From: Diospyros lotus
Lineage: Eukaryota; Streptophyta; Magnoliopsida; Ericales; Ebenaceae
Length of the DNA stretch: 64,000 bases
Direction of reading: 5' to 3'
NCBI RefSeq assembly: GCF_014633365.1
Contig: NC_068349.1
Location: 32,688,753 to 32,752,752 of the forward strand
The notes under the pieces were generated by a model, which saw only the letters and a list, made by a program, of their open reading frames with translations, was not told where the DNA came from and made no database searches. Shown here one piece after another: positions 12,780 through 24,339 of this stretch (position 1 is the stretch's first letter; every line of letters begins with the position of its first letter). The position numbers and the translations under genes were made by a program.

Positions 12780-13649
12780 ATTGTATCGTTACTACAATTT
12801 TTTTCTTTTTTAAAAATCAAAATTAGTTCGAGACCAACAAACGAGGTGGATGAGTCAAAGCTTAAGGGCTCATGAGGTTGAGGCAAGTCAAGTTGTGTTT
12901 GTTACGAGACATGTTGGGCTTTGACGACCCTATATATGTAAAGGGGTTGTCATTGAAATTTATAACTAAATGACTCTTCTAACCATTAACCAAATGGCAT
13001 CAACAACCTATTATCATTTCCAACAACCTTCACAGTTGTTGACAACTCCAAACTCATTGTTGGAATGCCCCCCCATATCTAATTTGGGAGCCTCCCATTG
13101 TGGATGAAGCTTCACTCACCACCATTTGTTTGATAGGAGGTTTGTTGGTCTAGTACTTTGTGACAGAGAGTGAGAAAATGAGAGATTTAAGCTAAGAAAG
13201 ATCGAGGCATTGTGGCAGCAAAAAAAAAAAAAAGGGGGATCTAAGTGACTTTTCATGTCCGTAATTGATAAACAAGAAATAGTTAAAAGAGGATGAGATC
13301 AAGAGAATGATAAGGTTGTTTGTTAGTGATCAATTATAATATCAGCGATGTATTATCGTCGCAATCACCGACAATGTTAGGGGAGAAAGAGAGGGAGACA
13401 GACAAACATAGGAGGGGGAAGAGAGATAGAGAGAGAGATAGCCTAATTGAACTCACTAAGATAGGTTCCTCCAATGACTCGATCTAGTGGTCGATGAAAC
13501 CCATTGGCGTGATGGGTTTTAAATTTAGAACATCATCACACTAATAGATTTTAGATTGTTGGAAAACATCGTATCTGGCAATCTAGAACTTATAGAAAGA
13601 GAGATAAACATACAAAGAGATGGAGAAAGAAAGAGAGATGGAGATGAAC
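12780..13649. other. intergenic DNA with GA-rich tracts
   Basis: No gene is visible. GA-rich purine tracts lie at about 13385-13440 and 13600-13645, and a poly(A)/poly(G) junction near 13220. The right edge (13650-13654, AATAA) is the left target-site copy of the chromovirus. Confidence 0.5.
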
Positions 13650-13654
13650 AATAA

Positions 13655-14106
13655 TGTCGCGTGGATCAGCTAATCAATCCAGAAGCCTAGCTAATTTTCT
13701 CAAGGATTGGGTGGGGAAAGAAAAGAGAGGGAACCAAAAGCAACATAATTAATCAACTTTTGACACGTAAGCCTTCGAGCTAAACGGTGCCGTCCTATTA
13801 CGTTTTATTCCATCTATTGTATTACATTTTTATATTTTTTTTTCAAATGCACCTTTTAGGAAAATTATAAATAGTCTGTTAGCAAAGAAGAAAACACGTG
13901 AATAGTTGTGATGAACCTAATTTTCACATTTCTTGCCTCTGTAATTCTCTTTCTTCTCTCATCTTCTTCTGGGTTCTTCTATTATTCTCTGTAATTCCTG
14001 TGTTCTCAATACATTTATTAGCTGGGTTGTGAAATTCCCGCTGCGTTTGGAGGTTGCAGTGTTAATTTGTGTGAGTGGGTTGCATATAATTCTGTCAACT
14101 GTGACA
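13655..14106 (+). repeat. 5' LTR of the chromovirus
   Basis: This 452-bp LTR begins TGTCGCGTGG and ends CTGTGACA (TG...CA). It matches the broken copy at 18432-18462/23754-24170, with many substitutions. A TATA-like ATTATAAATAG lies near 13865, followed by a C/T-rich leader. Confidence 0.92.
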
Positions 14107-14122
14107 TTTGGTATCAAAGCGG
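14107..14122 (+). promoter_or_regulatory. primer-binding site of the chromovirus
   Basis: TGGTATCAAAGC starts 2 bases after the LTR. It matches the usual plant primer-binding site TGGTATCAGAGC, complementary to initiator methionine tRNA, with one mismatch. Confidence 0.85.
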
Positions 14123-14140
14123 TTCAGATCTGATCGAGAT

Positions 14141-17100
14141 ATGGAGACTAGAAGCAAGGCCATGGAAGAACACTTTAAGAAATACGATAAAGAGATCAAT
14201 GAATTGGAAGTAGCCTTTCAGGATGTGAAGAATTCTGTGAGGGCTGTAGATGAAACAATAACTGGGAGATTGGATACAATCGAAAAAGCCATAGTGGAAA
14301 TGAATTAGAGAATGGATGATACAACAAATAAATATGAATTTGTATTCTCAGTGATGGCTCAAATGGCTAATGGGAAAGGGAATGGAAAGGAGAAGATGGA
14401 AGAAGTATTCGATTCACCTTGCTTCTCTGGGACTGGAATTTTGGCTACAACTCTTGGTAATTCTTATTATACCTCTGGCAAATCTAATGGTAGGATGAAT
14501 ATTAAGCTACCTAAAATAGATTTCCCTTATTTTAATGGGGAGGGGCCTAGGGAATGGCTACGAAAAGCTAGAAAATATTTTCAAATTCATCAAGTGCCTG
14601 ATGAGTTGAGAGTTGGCATAATTGAGATGTGCTTAAGGGGCAAAGCAAACATATGGTTTCATAGTTTTATAACTAGACATCCTAATGCTAGCTGGGGAAT
14701 GTTTGCAACGGAGGTGTGTAAGAGGTTTGTAGAAAACATGGGAGAAAAAGTAATTGAGACCTTTAGTAAAATCAAACAAAAAAAGTGGAGTGAGTGAATA
14801 TCAAGAGTTGTTTGAAGAATTAAAGGCACAAGTCACGATACCTCTGCCCCACGTACCCGAGAGCTACTACATATCAATCTTCACCACTGGACTTAGGGAG
14901 GAAATCAAGTCTATGGTGAAGATAATGAAACCCCACTCATTAGCCCAAGCCTTTGAGATGACCCTTTTACAAGAATCGACCATCTATTCCTTATTCAAAA
15001 ATTCCAAATCTCGGAAACCAACCCTACCTCTAAAAACTTACTCCTTTCATAAACCAAACCTCCCATACACTCGGAACTTCAATGCTCCCCAAAAACCAAA
15101 CCCCACCAACTTATGAAAAACTCGACAAATAAATACAAAACCATTACCCCAACTGATATTCAGACCAAAAGAAGCCTAGGACTGTGCTTTAGATGTGATG
15201 AGAAATACACACCAGATCATGTTTGCAAGAATAGAATGTTGAATTTCATTGTTGTAGATGAGGAGGAGAATGGAAAAGAACTAGAACCAGGGGAAGAAGG
15301 TTCTGATGATGAGAATGACACTAATGAACTGATACAAATTTCTATGAATGCTTTGTGGGGGAAATACTAAGCATAAATGCATCAGGATACAAGGAAGAAG
15401 GGCAAGAGGGTGTTAATTTTGATTGATAGTGGAAGCACACATAGCTTTATTGATGAGAAACTAGTGCAATCATTAGGGTATAAGATCAAAAGGGACAACC
15501 TTATGACTGTAAAAGTGGCCAATGGTGAAAAACTGGAGAGCAGGGTTATGTACCAACCCATATGCTGATAGATGCAAAATTATGAGTTCCAATTTCAGTT
15601 GAGAACTCTGAACTTGGGGGGAAGTGACATGGTGTTAGGGATTAACTTGCTGAGCCAATTTGAGCCAATTACTTGTGATTTTGCGGAAGGCCATATGAAT
15701 TTCAAATATAAAGGAGAAACGGTGACCTTTAGGAAGGAAAACAGTAGCAGCATTGTAATGATGATTGGTGCGGAGTTAGAAACTTGGTTGAAGGACCAAG
15801 AACATGGCATAATGGCTCAACTATATTTAATAGCAGAAGAAAAGCTAGCAGATGTACTTGAAGCAATCAAACCAATTCTAGATGAATTTGAAGATGTTTT
15901 TTCAACTCCAACAAGCTTGCCCCCTGAAAGGTGCCATGAACATCAGATTGTGCTTAAGAAAGGGGCACGACCTTTTAAACTGAGACCATACATGTTCCCT
16001 TTTGTGCAAAAAATTAAAGTAGAGAGACTAGTACAGGAAATGCTGGACTCAGTGATCATCTAGGTTAGTAGCAGCCCATTTGCTTCTCTTGTTTTACTGG
16101 TTAAGAAAAATGATGGTACCTGGAGGTTTTGTGTTGATTATAGACAATTAAACCAATTGACCATCAAAGACAAATATCCAATGCCAATGATAGATGAACT
16201 ATTGGATGAATTAAATGGGGCTAAGTGTTTTTCTAAGATAGATCTCAGGGCTGGATATCATCAGATCTAGGTGAAGAAGAAGGATGTATATAAAATAGCT
16301 TTTAGGACTCGAGTTGTATGAATTTAAGGTCGTGCCTTTTAGGTTGACCAATGCACCTGCCACTTTCCAAAGTTATTTGAGGAAGTTTGTTCTAGTGTTG
16401 TTTGATGATATACTGGTGTACAATCCAGATATTGAGAGCCATTGCAACCATCTAAGGACTGTATTAAGGGTGCTAAGGGAGAATCAATTGTTTGCCAAAC
16501 TTAGTAAATGTACTTTTGGGTAGTCACAAGTTAAGTATTTGGGCCATATTATTAACCAACATGGAGTGTCTGCTAATTCTAAAAAAATAGAAGCTATACA
16601 AAACTGGCCAATCCCTAAGAACTTGAAGCAACTCAGAGGTTTTTGGGGGCTCACTGGATATTATAGAAAGTTTGTTAGGGGCTATGGATCACTGACTAAG
16701 CCCCTAACGGATCTACTAAAGAAAGAGGGTTTTGTTTAGAGTAAGGCCGTTGAATTAGCCTTTAACCATCTCAAAACAACTATGAGCACAACCCCTGTAC
16801 TAGCTATGCCTAACTTTGATCACCCCTTCACAGTAGAAACTGATGCATGTTATGGGGGTTTAAGGGTTGTTCTGATGCAGAAATGAAGGCCTATAGCTTA
16901 CTACAGTACAATCATTGGCCTTGGAAAATTGGAACTATCCATATATGAGAAGGAATTGTTGGCTTTGGTGTCTGCAGTTAATAGATGGAGACATTATTTA
17001 GAGGGGCATCACTTTGTAATCAAAACTGATCATTAATCTCTCAAGTTCCTTTTAGAGCAGAGAATTACCACTCATTCGCAACAAGTGGCTGATCAAACTG

Positions 17101-18430
17101 ATAGGGCTTAATTACGAAATCCAGTAAAGAAAGGGACTGAGAATTATATTGCGAATGCCCTTTCCGGGAGATTTGAGATTGCTAAGGAATGCAATGCCAT
17201 TACAACACATATTCCAGCTTGGGTACATGAGGTTATAGAAAGTTATGAGGGGGACTAGGTTGCCAGTAACATTATCCAGTTGCTAACCTTGGATTCTAAT
17301 GCAGCTATCGATTATAAATATCACAATGGAGTTCTGAGGTATAGAGGGAAATTATACATTAATCCCAACCATGGGGTCATATCTCTATGGATTTCATTGA
17401 AGGCTTACCTTCCTCTGAGGGCAAAACAGTTATACTAGTGATTGTGGACATGCTTATTAAGTATGGCCACTTTATAGCGCTACAACACCCTTATACAGCC
17501 AAGAAAATAGCACAAATTTTCTTGGATAACATTGGTAAATTACATGGCATTCCTCAGAGTATTGTTTCAGATACAGATAAAGTGTTCACTAGTATCTTTT
17601 GGTAAGAATTATTCAAATTGTTAGGGACTAAACTGCAAATGAGCTCAACCTACCATCCCCAGACTGAGAGCCTCAATCAATGCTTAGAATTATACTTGAG
17701 ATGTATGTCTTATGCGCAGCCTAAGACATGGATTAAGTGGCTATCATAAGCAGAGTGGTGGTACAATACCACTCATCACACTGCAATCCAAAGAACCCCT
17801 TTTGAAGCCTTGTATGGGTTTCCTTCACCTTATTTGGTATTAGGGCCTTATTAGTAGACAAAAGTTGTCTCAGTTGAAGAAACATGAAAGGTATCAAATA
17901 GACAAGAAACTTAAGGAGAGTTTGGCACAAGCAAGATCTAGAATGAAGTTCTATGCAAACAGAAATAGAACATAAAGAGAATTTCATGTGGGAGAGTGGG
18001 TGTATCTAAGGTTGCACCCTTATCAGCAACAGTCCTTGGCAAAAAAGGTGAATTACAAACTTAGTCCCAGATTCTATGGCCCATATGAAATCATAGAAAA
18101 GATTGGAACAGTGGCCTACAAATTAGCCCTCCTTAAGGCAGCTAAAATCCATCCCATTTTTCACGTTTCTCTTCTCAAGAATAAAGTAAGGGACTAGGTA
18201 GTAAAAGTGGTTGAACTTCCCACTATAGACCCAAGCCAAGTCACAGAATTTTACCCTGAAGAGATCTTACAAACAAAGGACTTACCGAAAAGAAAGGGTA
18301 AGGTGATCTCATGGCTGATTAAATGGAAGAACCGTAGTATTAAAGAATCCACCTGAAAATCAATTGAAGAAATACTAAAGAAATTTCCAAACTTCGAACC
18401 TTGGGGACAAGGTTATGGTAAAGGGGAGGG
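14141..18430 (+). pseudogene. broken gag-pol polyprotein of the chromovirus
   Basis: The likely start is the ATG at 14141, opening a charged coiled-coil N-terminus. A stop follows at 14306 and a frame change near 14775 that reverses at about 15113. The Gag zinc knuckle (CFRC...H.C) is at about 15185-15225. The protease has LIDSGSTHSFID at about 15415. Reverse transcriptase spans about 15890-16520, with DYRQLN near 16135 and FDDIL at 16401. About eight residues normally found between TFQS and YLRKFV are missing. RNase H begins near 16820. Integrase spans 17387-17700, with HPQTE near 17655. A WLIKWKNRSIKEST chromodomain-like segment lies near 18310, and a TGA follows it where tryptophan is expected. 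At least eight stops or frame changes mean no function. Subfamily is uncertain. Confidence 0.92.
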
Positions 18431-18431
18431 A
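18417..18431 (+). other. polypurine tract of the chromovirus
   Basis: GGTAAAGGGGAGGGA lies immediately before the 3' LTR start TGTCGCATG, the expected place for the plus-strand DNA primer. Confidence 0.85.
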
Positions 18432-18462
18432 TGTCGCATGAATCAACCAATCAATCTGGAAA
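18432..18462 (+). repeat. 3' LTR of the chromovirus, left piece
   Basis: TGTCGCATGAATC matches the first bases of the 5' LTR. The copy stops after 31 bases where the hAT element begins. The last eight bases (18455-18462, TCTGGAAA) are the left target-site copy of that insertion. Confidence 0.9.
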
Positions 18463-18944
18463 TAGGGGTGTCAACGATTTAGATTGGTCCAATTCTATAA
18501 TAATCTAGTAACCGAACCATTTTTAACGGTTTCAAAAAAATAAGAACCGTAACCAAACCATTATATATATAAAATCAAATCATGACTAATCCGTCACACC
18601 GGACTGATTTCGATTCGATTTTGGTTCTATCCAATTAACATTTAGCTTCTAAATATTTTCACAAAATATGAAATTACAAACAAATTTATTAATTAAAATA
18701 AATCCATAACTTCATTAAAGCTTCAAGTCTTGAAGTAAAAGTAGAACAAAATAATTCATAGACTACCTCATCAAATGAGATTATATCGATCATTTAGTAT
18801 AGCAATAGCACATAAAAGTCTAGAAATAAAAGAGTTCATGAATAACAATAACCAACAACAAAAAAGAAATAAACAAAAACTAGCAGATAAATATTGAAAC
18901 AACATAATCAAAGCAAAGTTCCCACTACGTACACTACAAGAATT

Positions 18945-19425
18945 TGGGAGTTTTACCCACACATAAATTACCCACACATATTAGACGTGGGTAATTACCC
19001 ACACATAATGGCAATATGTGTGGGTAATTAAATTAGACAAACTTGTTACATTATCCACATTTGTTATGTGTGGATAAATTGATATACCCACGCTTATTTT
19101 GGCGAAAAAAATTCCCTCCATTTTTAGGGGTTATGAGATATTTTTCAATAAAATTTTAGCTGATGTGGCATTTATTTTGGATTATGTTACCCACACATAT
19201 TAATAAATGTTACGCATATGTGGGTAATTGTTTATAAACTTACCCACACATAATTACAAATGATATATATGTGTGGGTATCCACGTAAGAGCTAATGTGG
19301 TAATTTTTTGAGTTATATTGCCCACACATAAATTATCCACACATATTATACGTGACTATTTACCCACATATAATGGTAATATGTGTAGGTAAATAGTCAC
19401 GTATAATAATTCACATTCTGTAACT
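18945..19425. repeat. left subterminal repeats of the CACTA element
   Basis: More than ten copies of TACCCACACATA or its complement TATGTGTGGGTA, some decayed, lie in both orientations. In CACTA elements such repeats are transposase-accessory binding sites; that role is inferred here by analogy. Confidence 0.85.
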
Positions 19426-19429
19426 AAAA

Positions 19430-20100
19430 TAAAAAATAAAAAATGAATTTTAGCGACGAATTACTCAAATCCATTGTTGATTTAGTGACGATATCGTTGA
19501 TTTAGCAAGGGAATGATAAATCCCTAGTCAATTTAATTTTTTTTTATTTTTATAAATATATTTGGATTATTTATTTTAGTTAATTAATTTATAAATATTT
19601 AAACTTGAGATGAATATTTAAATATTTAAATTTTATAAAAAATTAAATAAATTAATGTATAAATATATTTAAAAAATTAAATATACATTTAAACATGAGA
19701 TGAATATAAAAAATTTAACTTATAAAATTTAGAATTTTTAATTTAAATAAATATATTAAGTTAAATTTTTATTATTTATAAAAAAAATAATTATTTGAGA
19801 TAACAAACTAATAATAAATAATTCAATATTTCAAATTAATTTATTATATTTATTAGATTTATAATATAATTAAATTTTTAAATAAATATTAATTAAAATA
19901 AAATAATTTAAATTATTTTATTATCACATTTTAGATAATTACAATAAATTATTATTTAAAATATTTAATAATTATCATAATTTAAATTATTTTATCATAT
20001 GTCATAATCTTAAATTATATTATTTTTATCAATTAAATAATTATTAATATTATTTTTATGAATTATATAATTTTTTATTTAATTATTAAATATTTTAAAA
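19430..20100. other. very AT-rich spacer inside the CACTA element
   Basis: The stretch is almost pure A/T, with no open frame or recognised motif. It separates the left subterminal repeats from the captured gene fragments. Confidence 0.5.
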
Positions 20101-20273
20101 AATAGAATTAAAAAGGCGGGAATCTCTCGGCCTCTTTTGCTGGCCAAATCTCCCCCTTCCCTCCGCCAAGTCCCCAAATCCCTAAATCCCTCTCACTATT
20201 GCTTTGTCTTCTCCCTCCTTGCCTTCTCCAACCCATTACCTCCGCCGCCAGAAGAATCACTAAATTAAGCTCG

Positions 20274-20798
20274 ATCGTCAAGCTAGAAGAAGTCGCCGTG
20301 ACCACCGACGAAGAAGATGAAAACGCTATCCTCGATATGTACTTTTTATCTCCCCCGCAGTCATAAAGATTAATTCTGATCTGACTCAATTACAGGATCT
20401 ACAGTTTCATTTTATACAATTTATATGAATTTTGTTTACAAGAAAGCTAAGCTCTATCGATTTGATAAGGACGGGAATCAGTGGAAGGAAAGAGGCACTG
20501 GTACGGTGAAGCTCTTGAAACACAAGGAATCAGGCAAAGTTCGGCACGTTATGAGGCAAACAAAGACCCTTAAGATCTACGCCAACCATCTAGGTTTGTT
20601 TTGCTCTTCGATTTTACTTAAAAGTCATTTTATGCTTTTGTTTTGGCGCCTGATCATAAAATTTGTTGTGCAGTTCTGCCGACTATGTCGGTTCAGGAGC
20701 ATGCAGGGAACGACAAGTCTTGCGCCTGGCATACCGCAGATTTTGCTGATGGCGAATTGAAGGATGAATTCTTCTGTATTAGATTTGCATCTATTGAG
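20274..20798 (+). pseudogene. captured RanBP1 gene fragment (three exons)
   Basis: Three segments match the N-terminal half of plant Ran-binding protein 1, a cofactor of the Ran GTPase cycle in nuclear transport. The first (20274-20342) reads IVKLEEVAVTT and ends AILDM. The second (about 20443-20592) contains [18 protein letters not shown], then [17 protein letters not shown] and TLKI.ANHL. The third (20674-20798) reads [18 protein letters not shown] and continues to CIRFASIE. A plausible GT donor follows the second and a CAG acceptor precedes the third, so genomic DNA rather than cDNA was captured. The C-terminal exon of the Ran-binding domain is missing. Few substitutions and no stops inside the matched parts suggest recent capture or residual constraint. 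A full RanBP1 gene should exist elsewhere in the genome. Confidence 0.87.
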
Positions 20799-21737
20799 TT
20801 GAGAGTAGGTAGCTTCAAATCGATTCACTGGCTTCTCAAATTTTTGATTGCTTAACACTACTCAATGTCTCACCTGCCAGATTCAATTGTGGTAGACAAT
20901 TTCTTTTAGAGAATTTTCCATGATAGATCTGATACATGCTTAATATCATGAATTATGTCATTTTACATGTAAATGCATGTGATTTGGTGTTGTCTAATAA
21001 ATCTAGTTAAGAAAAAATATGAATAGATATTTTAATGCATTTATAAAAAAAAAAAATAGTGATGGAGATAATGTGGCCTTGAAAACTAGCATTATGTAAC
21101 AATTAAATGCATATATTAGGTTTTATAAATAAATTAAATTGTAAAACCACTAAATATGAATAAAAATAGTTTTAAATAAAATTAATGTAAGTTAATATTG
21201 GTATATAGAGGTTGGAAACATGTAATGATGGGAGGCATGGAGAGAGAGGGGTGGGGAATTAAACCTTATAAAGTATGTAGATATACGACATGTTAACTTT
21301 TTGGACTTTAAACTCTTATTACGCTTGTAAAAAAGGTTAATAAGAGGGGAAGATTTAAGATAATGCATATGAACCTTCAATGTGTTTCTGTTTCAAATTT
21401 CTGAATAACTCAATCAGTTTGAGTCGACACATAAAGTTGATGTAGTTGGGAAAAATAGAGATAACGGATTGTGTAATCTGTGTTCACACTAAATATATAG
21501 TCTTGTGCCTGGCTTCATTACAGACTCCTACTAGTTGGGGCAAAAACATTTTTTTCTGAAACAAAGGTAAAGGCTTGATACAGAAATGACTCTCCCAACC
21601 CTTGCAAAGGGGGAGCATTGTGCATCAGGGATGCCCATTTGTGTTATGTATCTTCTTACAATTGATGGTTTGATGTGTTATGGATTTTATTTGATACAGG
21701 TCCAGATTTTTAATACGTGTTTGTTTCCCACTTGTAG

Positions 21738-22110
21738 TTGTATGATCATCTTGTGTCCACCATCAATTCTGAAAAGTTCTTGACTTAGCTTAAATTGCTC
21801 CACAAATCTGTTGATGGAACTAGCTCCAAATTTCCTTTTAAGGAGGCTTCAGGTTCTTTTTTGTTTTCTTCTTTTTTCCTTCCTCCTACTAATCGTTTAG
21901 TTATAGTATTTATTCAACTTTTGATATTATCTTTTTAGTTGCTCAATTTACATTTTTATTTACATGATGTGGTTTTTTCCTCAGGAATGGATTTACAGTC
22001 AGCTTCTGAACTACTCAAGTACTTTAAGTTGAAGTGGACACACGCTAGGAAATTACAATTACAGAATTCCTTTTTAAGTGCTGTGGGGCCTAAATTCATC
22101 CCTAATTATG
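21738..22110 (+). pseudogene. captured exons of an unrecognised gene
   Basis: Two exon-like segments join in frame across a consistent splice pair. The first (21738-21852) follows a TTGTAG acceptor and reads LYDHLVSTINSEKFLT. It has one internal TAG stop and ends EASG. The second (from 21985) follows a CTCAG acceptor and continues MDLQSASELLKYFKLKW. The phase (G|GA) agrees at the junction. I do not recognise the protein. Position downstream of the RanBP1 fragment inside the CACTA element implies a second captured gene, or coding parts of the element itself. Confidence 0.55.
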
Positions 22111-22418
22111 CTTGTTGTTCATGATTATTCAAATTCCTTAAAAAATTATTCAAGTTGTCACCTATAGTTGGATCTTATTGCTTTTATGATTTTCTATTGT
22201 GCAAATTTTACTGCCTTAAAAATTAAATTGATATTCTATTACAGTTACATTGTGACAGTGAATTTTCCTCTATTTTTTCCAAATGGTACCGTGCTCTAAT
22301 TTTAGGTATTCCCGTAATGTATCACATGAGTCAAGTTGTAAACTCTTATTTTCAGTTGCAGATTCTCTATTTTTAATTTAAAAATAGTTGATTAAGAATA
22401 TGTTGCATTTTTTTACAG

Positions 22419-22825
22419 AAACAAATGATACAGTTGAGGCGAGATAATCTTCCAGATAAAATGATTGATAAAGATATCTTAGAGAGGATGTTATTGGACG
22501 ACAATTTATCAGCTTGTTTGGTTGGAAGCGATCTCGTAGTACTTTTAGGATATCATGCACTAGTGAGGAGTTTAGTCGTCCAATCTACAATCGATTGGTT
22601 AAAGATTTGAATCAGTACAAGTCTATTTTTCGAGAGCTCCAGGGAGACGTAAATATGCTGCTACAAGTGTTGATTGAGAAGAATATTATGTCTCTTCCGT
22701 CTACTCCACATAAACCATCAGATCATAGTTCTGAACGATCTTGCCTCGGCCTTTCCCGCCTCAACCCATTCAACTTTAGCCCTTCCCGTTATTCTACTGA
22801 ACAAGAGTTCGACGACGAGATTTAA
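22419..22825 (+). pseudogene. unrecognised coding-like fragment inside the CACTA element
   Basis: After a TTTTACAG acceptor, one frame reads KQMIQLRRDNLPDKMIDKD (from about 22419). A second, shifted frame (22514-22825) holds a 103-residue open stretch containing YNRLVKDLNQYKSIFREL, a serine/proline-rich part, and the acidic end EFDDEI before TAA. The two together look like one last exon broken by a frameshift. Whether it belongs to the preceding captured exons or to the transposon is unknown. Confidence 0.45.
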
Positions 22826-22989
22826 TAATTTATTTTATACTTTTTTTTTTTCATTTATGCTTGAACTTTTTAGATGACTATGATTTTATGTTTATTTTGT
22901 GATTTTATGACTTTTTTGGTGTGTATATGTTTGAACTATATTGTAATAGATGTTGTAACAATTGAAATTTTAAATATAAAATTTTAGTT

Positions 22990-23540
22990 TTGTCTACATA
23001 TAATATGTTTTTTAGCCACACATGAAAATTATTCTCTCATACAAAAATTATTTTTTATATTATTGTCCACATATAATATGTTTGTTACACATTATATTTT
23101 TTTTACCCACACATATTCAAAAAAAATTTAAATTATTATCCACACATAATATTTTTTTTATCTACACATAACGTTTTTTACCCACACATATAAAAATTAA
23201 TTTTTATATTATTACCCACACATAATCTTAACTTTATCTACACATAAACAAGTACACGTGTCATGTCACATCATTATCCAATTAAAGCCACATCATCAGC
23301 CATGTCACAATTATAATTTCCTAACATGAAAATACCTACACATACAAAAATATTTACCTACATATATATGTGTGGGTAATATCTTAAGTTTTGCCCACAT
23401 ATAAATATATGTGTGGGTAAAAGTTATTTTCTACCATCTTTTACCCACACATCTTGACATTTGCATTATGTGTAAGGAAAAATTATAGTTGACATATAAG
23501 GTAATTTTTACCCACATTTACGTGTGTGGGTAAAACCCTC
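22990..23540. repeat. right subterminal repeats of the CACTA element
   Basis: At least twelve copies of (T)ACCCACACATA or its complement, intact or decayed, mirror the left subterminal zone. They end about 20 bases before the right terminus. Confidence 0.85.
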
Positions 23541-23753
23541 AAATTCTTGTAATGTACCACCAGTAAGCAATATAGCGTATGTATATATATATTCAAAAAT
23601 TTATAATATATATATAAGTATAATATCGGTTCTTAATTTTTTAGAACCAAAACCTAACCTTTGAACTATAAAACCAATCCAAAAGGCATGATTATGTCCA
23701 ATTTGGTCCAGTTTATTAATTTTCAGATATTTTTTGACACCCATATCTGGAAG

Positions 23754-24170
23754 ACCCAGCTGATTTGCTCAAGAATTGGGTGGAGAAAGAAAAGAGAGGG
23801 AACTAAAAGTAACAAAATTAATCAACTTTTGACACATAAGCCTTCGAGCTAAACGGTGTCGTCCTATTATGTTTTATTCCATCATTGTAATACGTTTTTA
23901 TATATATATTTTTTAAATGTGTCTTTTAAGAAAACTATAAATAGTCTGTTAGTAAAGGAGAAAACACGTAAACAAACGAACCTGATTTTTTCATTTCTCA
24001 CCTCTATAATTTTCCTTCTTCTCTCATCTTCTTCTGGGTTCTTCTATTATTCTCAGTAATTCTTGCGTTCTCAATACATTGATCAGTTGGGTAGTGAAAT
24101 TCCCGCTCAGTTTGGAGGTTGTGGTGTTATTTGTGTGAGTGGGTTGCATATAATTCTGTCAACTGTGACA
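23754..24170 (+). repeat. 3' LTR of the chromovirus, right piece
   Basis: It resumes the LTR after the hAT target copy and runs to CTGTGACA at 24170, matching the 5' LTR. Together with 18432-18462 it gives about 448 bp. GATAA (24171-24175) follows as the right target-site copy. Confidence 0.9.
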
Positions 24171-24339
24171 GATAACTGGCGACCGATGCTGCTACTTTAT
24201 CTTCCTCCATTCATTGCCTTTGCTACTGCTTTTTCTTCTTCATCTAGAGACAGCGTGGTCGACGCCAATGGCAACAACGCCAGAGATGAACGCTACTTGG
24301 AGGAGGGAGGTGGTTTAAGGAATCTACCAATCTTCTTCA

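Larger units (their letters stand above)
18932..23554 (+). mobile_element. CACTA (En/Spm) element carrying host gene fragments
   Basis: The left end is CACTACAAGAATTTG and the right end is the complement of CATTACAAGAATTTG, the hallmark CACTA termini with one mutated base. Length is 4623 bp. Both subterminal zones are packed with TACCCACACATA motifs in both orientations. A 3-bp duplication is ambiguous: GTA precedes the left end and TAC follows the right end, so it may have mutated. No transposase or TNPA-like frame was found. Instead the core holds exons of a RanBP1 gene (20274-20798) and other spliced coding fragments (21738-22825), all on the plus strand. That is the layout of a Pack-CACTA. 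It probably depended on an autonomous relative elsewhere. Confidence 0.88.
18463..23745. mobile_element. hAT-type non-autonomous element inside the 3' LTR, itself host to a CACTA element
   Basis: The ends form inverted repeats: TAGGGGTGTCAA at the left and the complement of TATGGGTGTCAA at the right, typical of plant hAT elements. The 8-bp target duplication is TCTGGAAA/TCTGGAAG (18455-18462 and 23746-23753, 7 of 8 identical). Removing the insertion restores the LTR. Without the CACTA element it is only about 660 bp (18463-18931 and 23555-23745). It has subterminal GGTTC/GAACC-rich words and no transposase, so it is a non-autonomous or MITE-like hAT. Confidence 0.88.
13655..24170 (+). mobile_element. 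dead Ty3/Gypsy chromovirus, split by nested hAT and CACTA elements
   Basis: The element has a 5' LTR (13655-14106), a primer-binding site, a broken gag-pol and a polypurine tract. Its 3' LTR (18432-18462 plus 23754-24170) is interrupted by a 5.3-kb nested insertion. The flanking 5-bp sites are AATAA (13650-13654) and GATAA (24171-24175), one mismatch apart. Domain order is gag, zinc knuckle, protease, reverse transcriptase, RNase H, integrase, chromodomain-like tail, which is the Ty3/Gypsy chromovirus order. Many stops and frameshifts, and clear divergence between the LTRs, show an old inactive copy. Without the nested DNA it would be about 5.2 kb. It lies about 600 bp downstream of the SIG2 stop codon. 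Confidence 0.93.
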
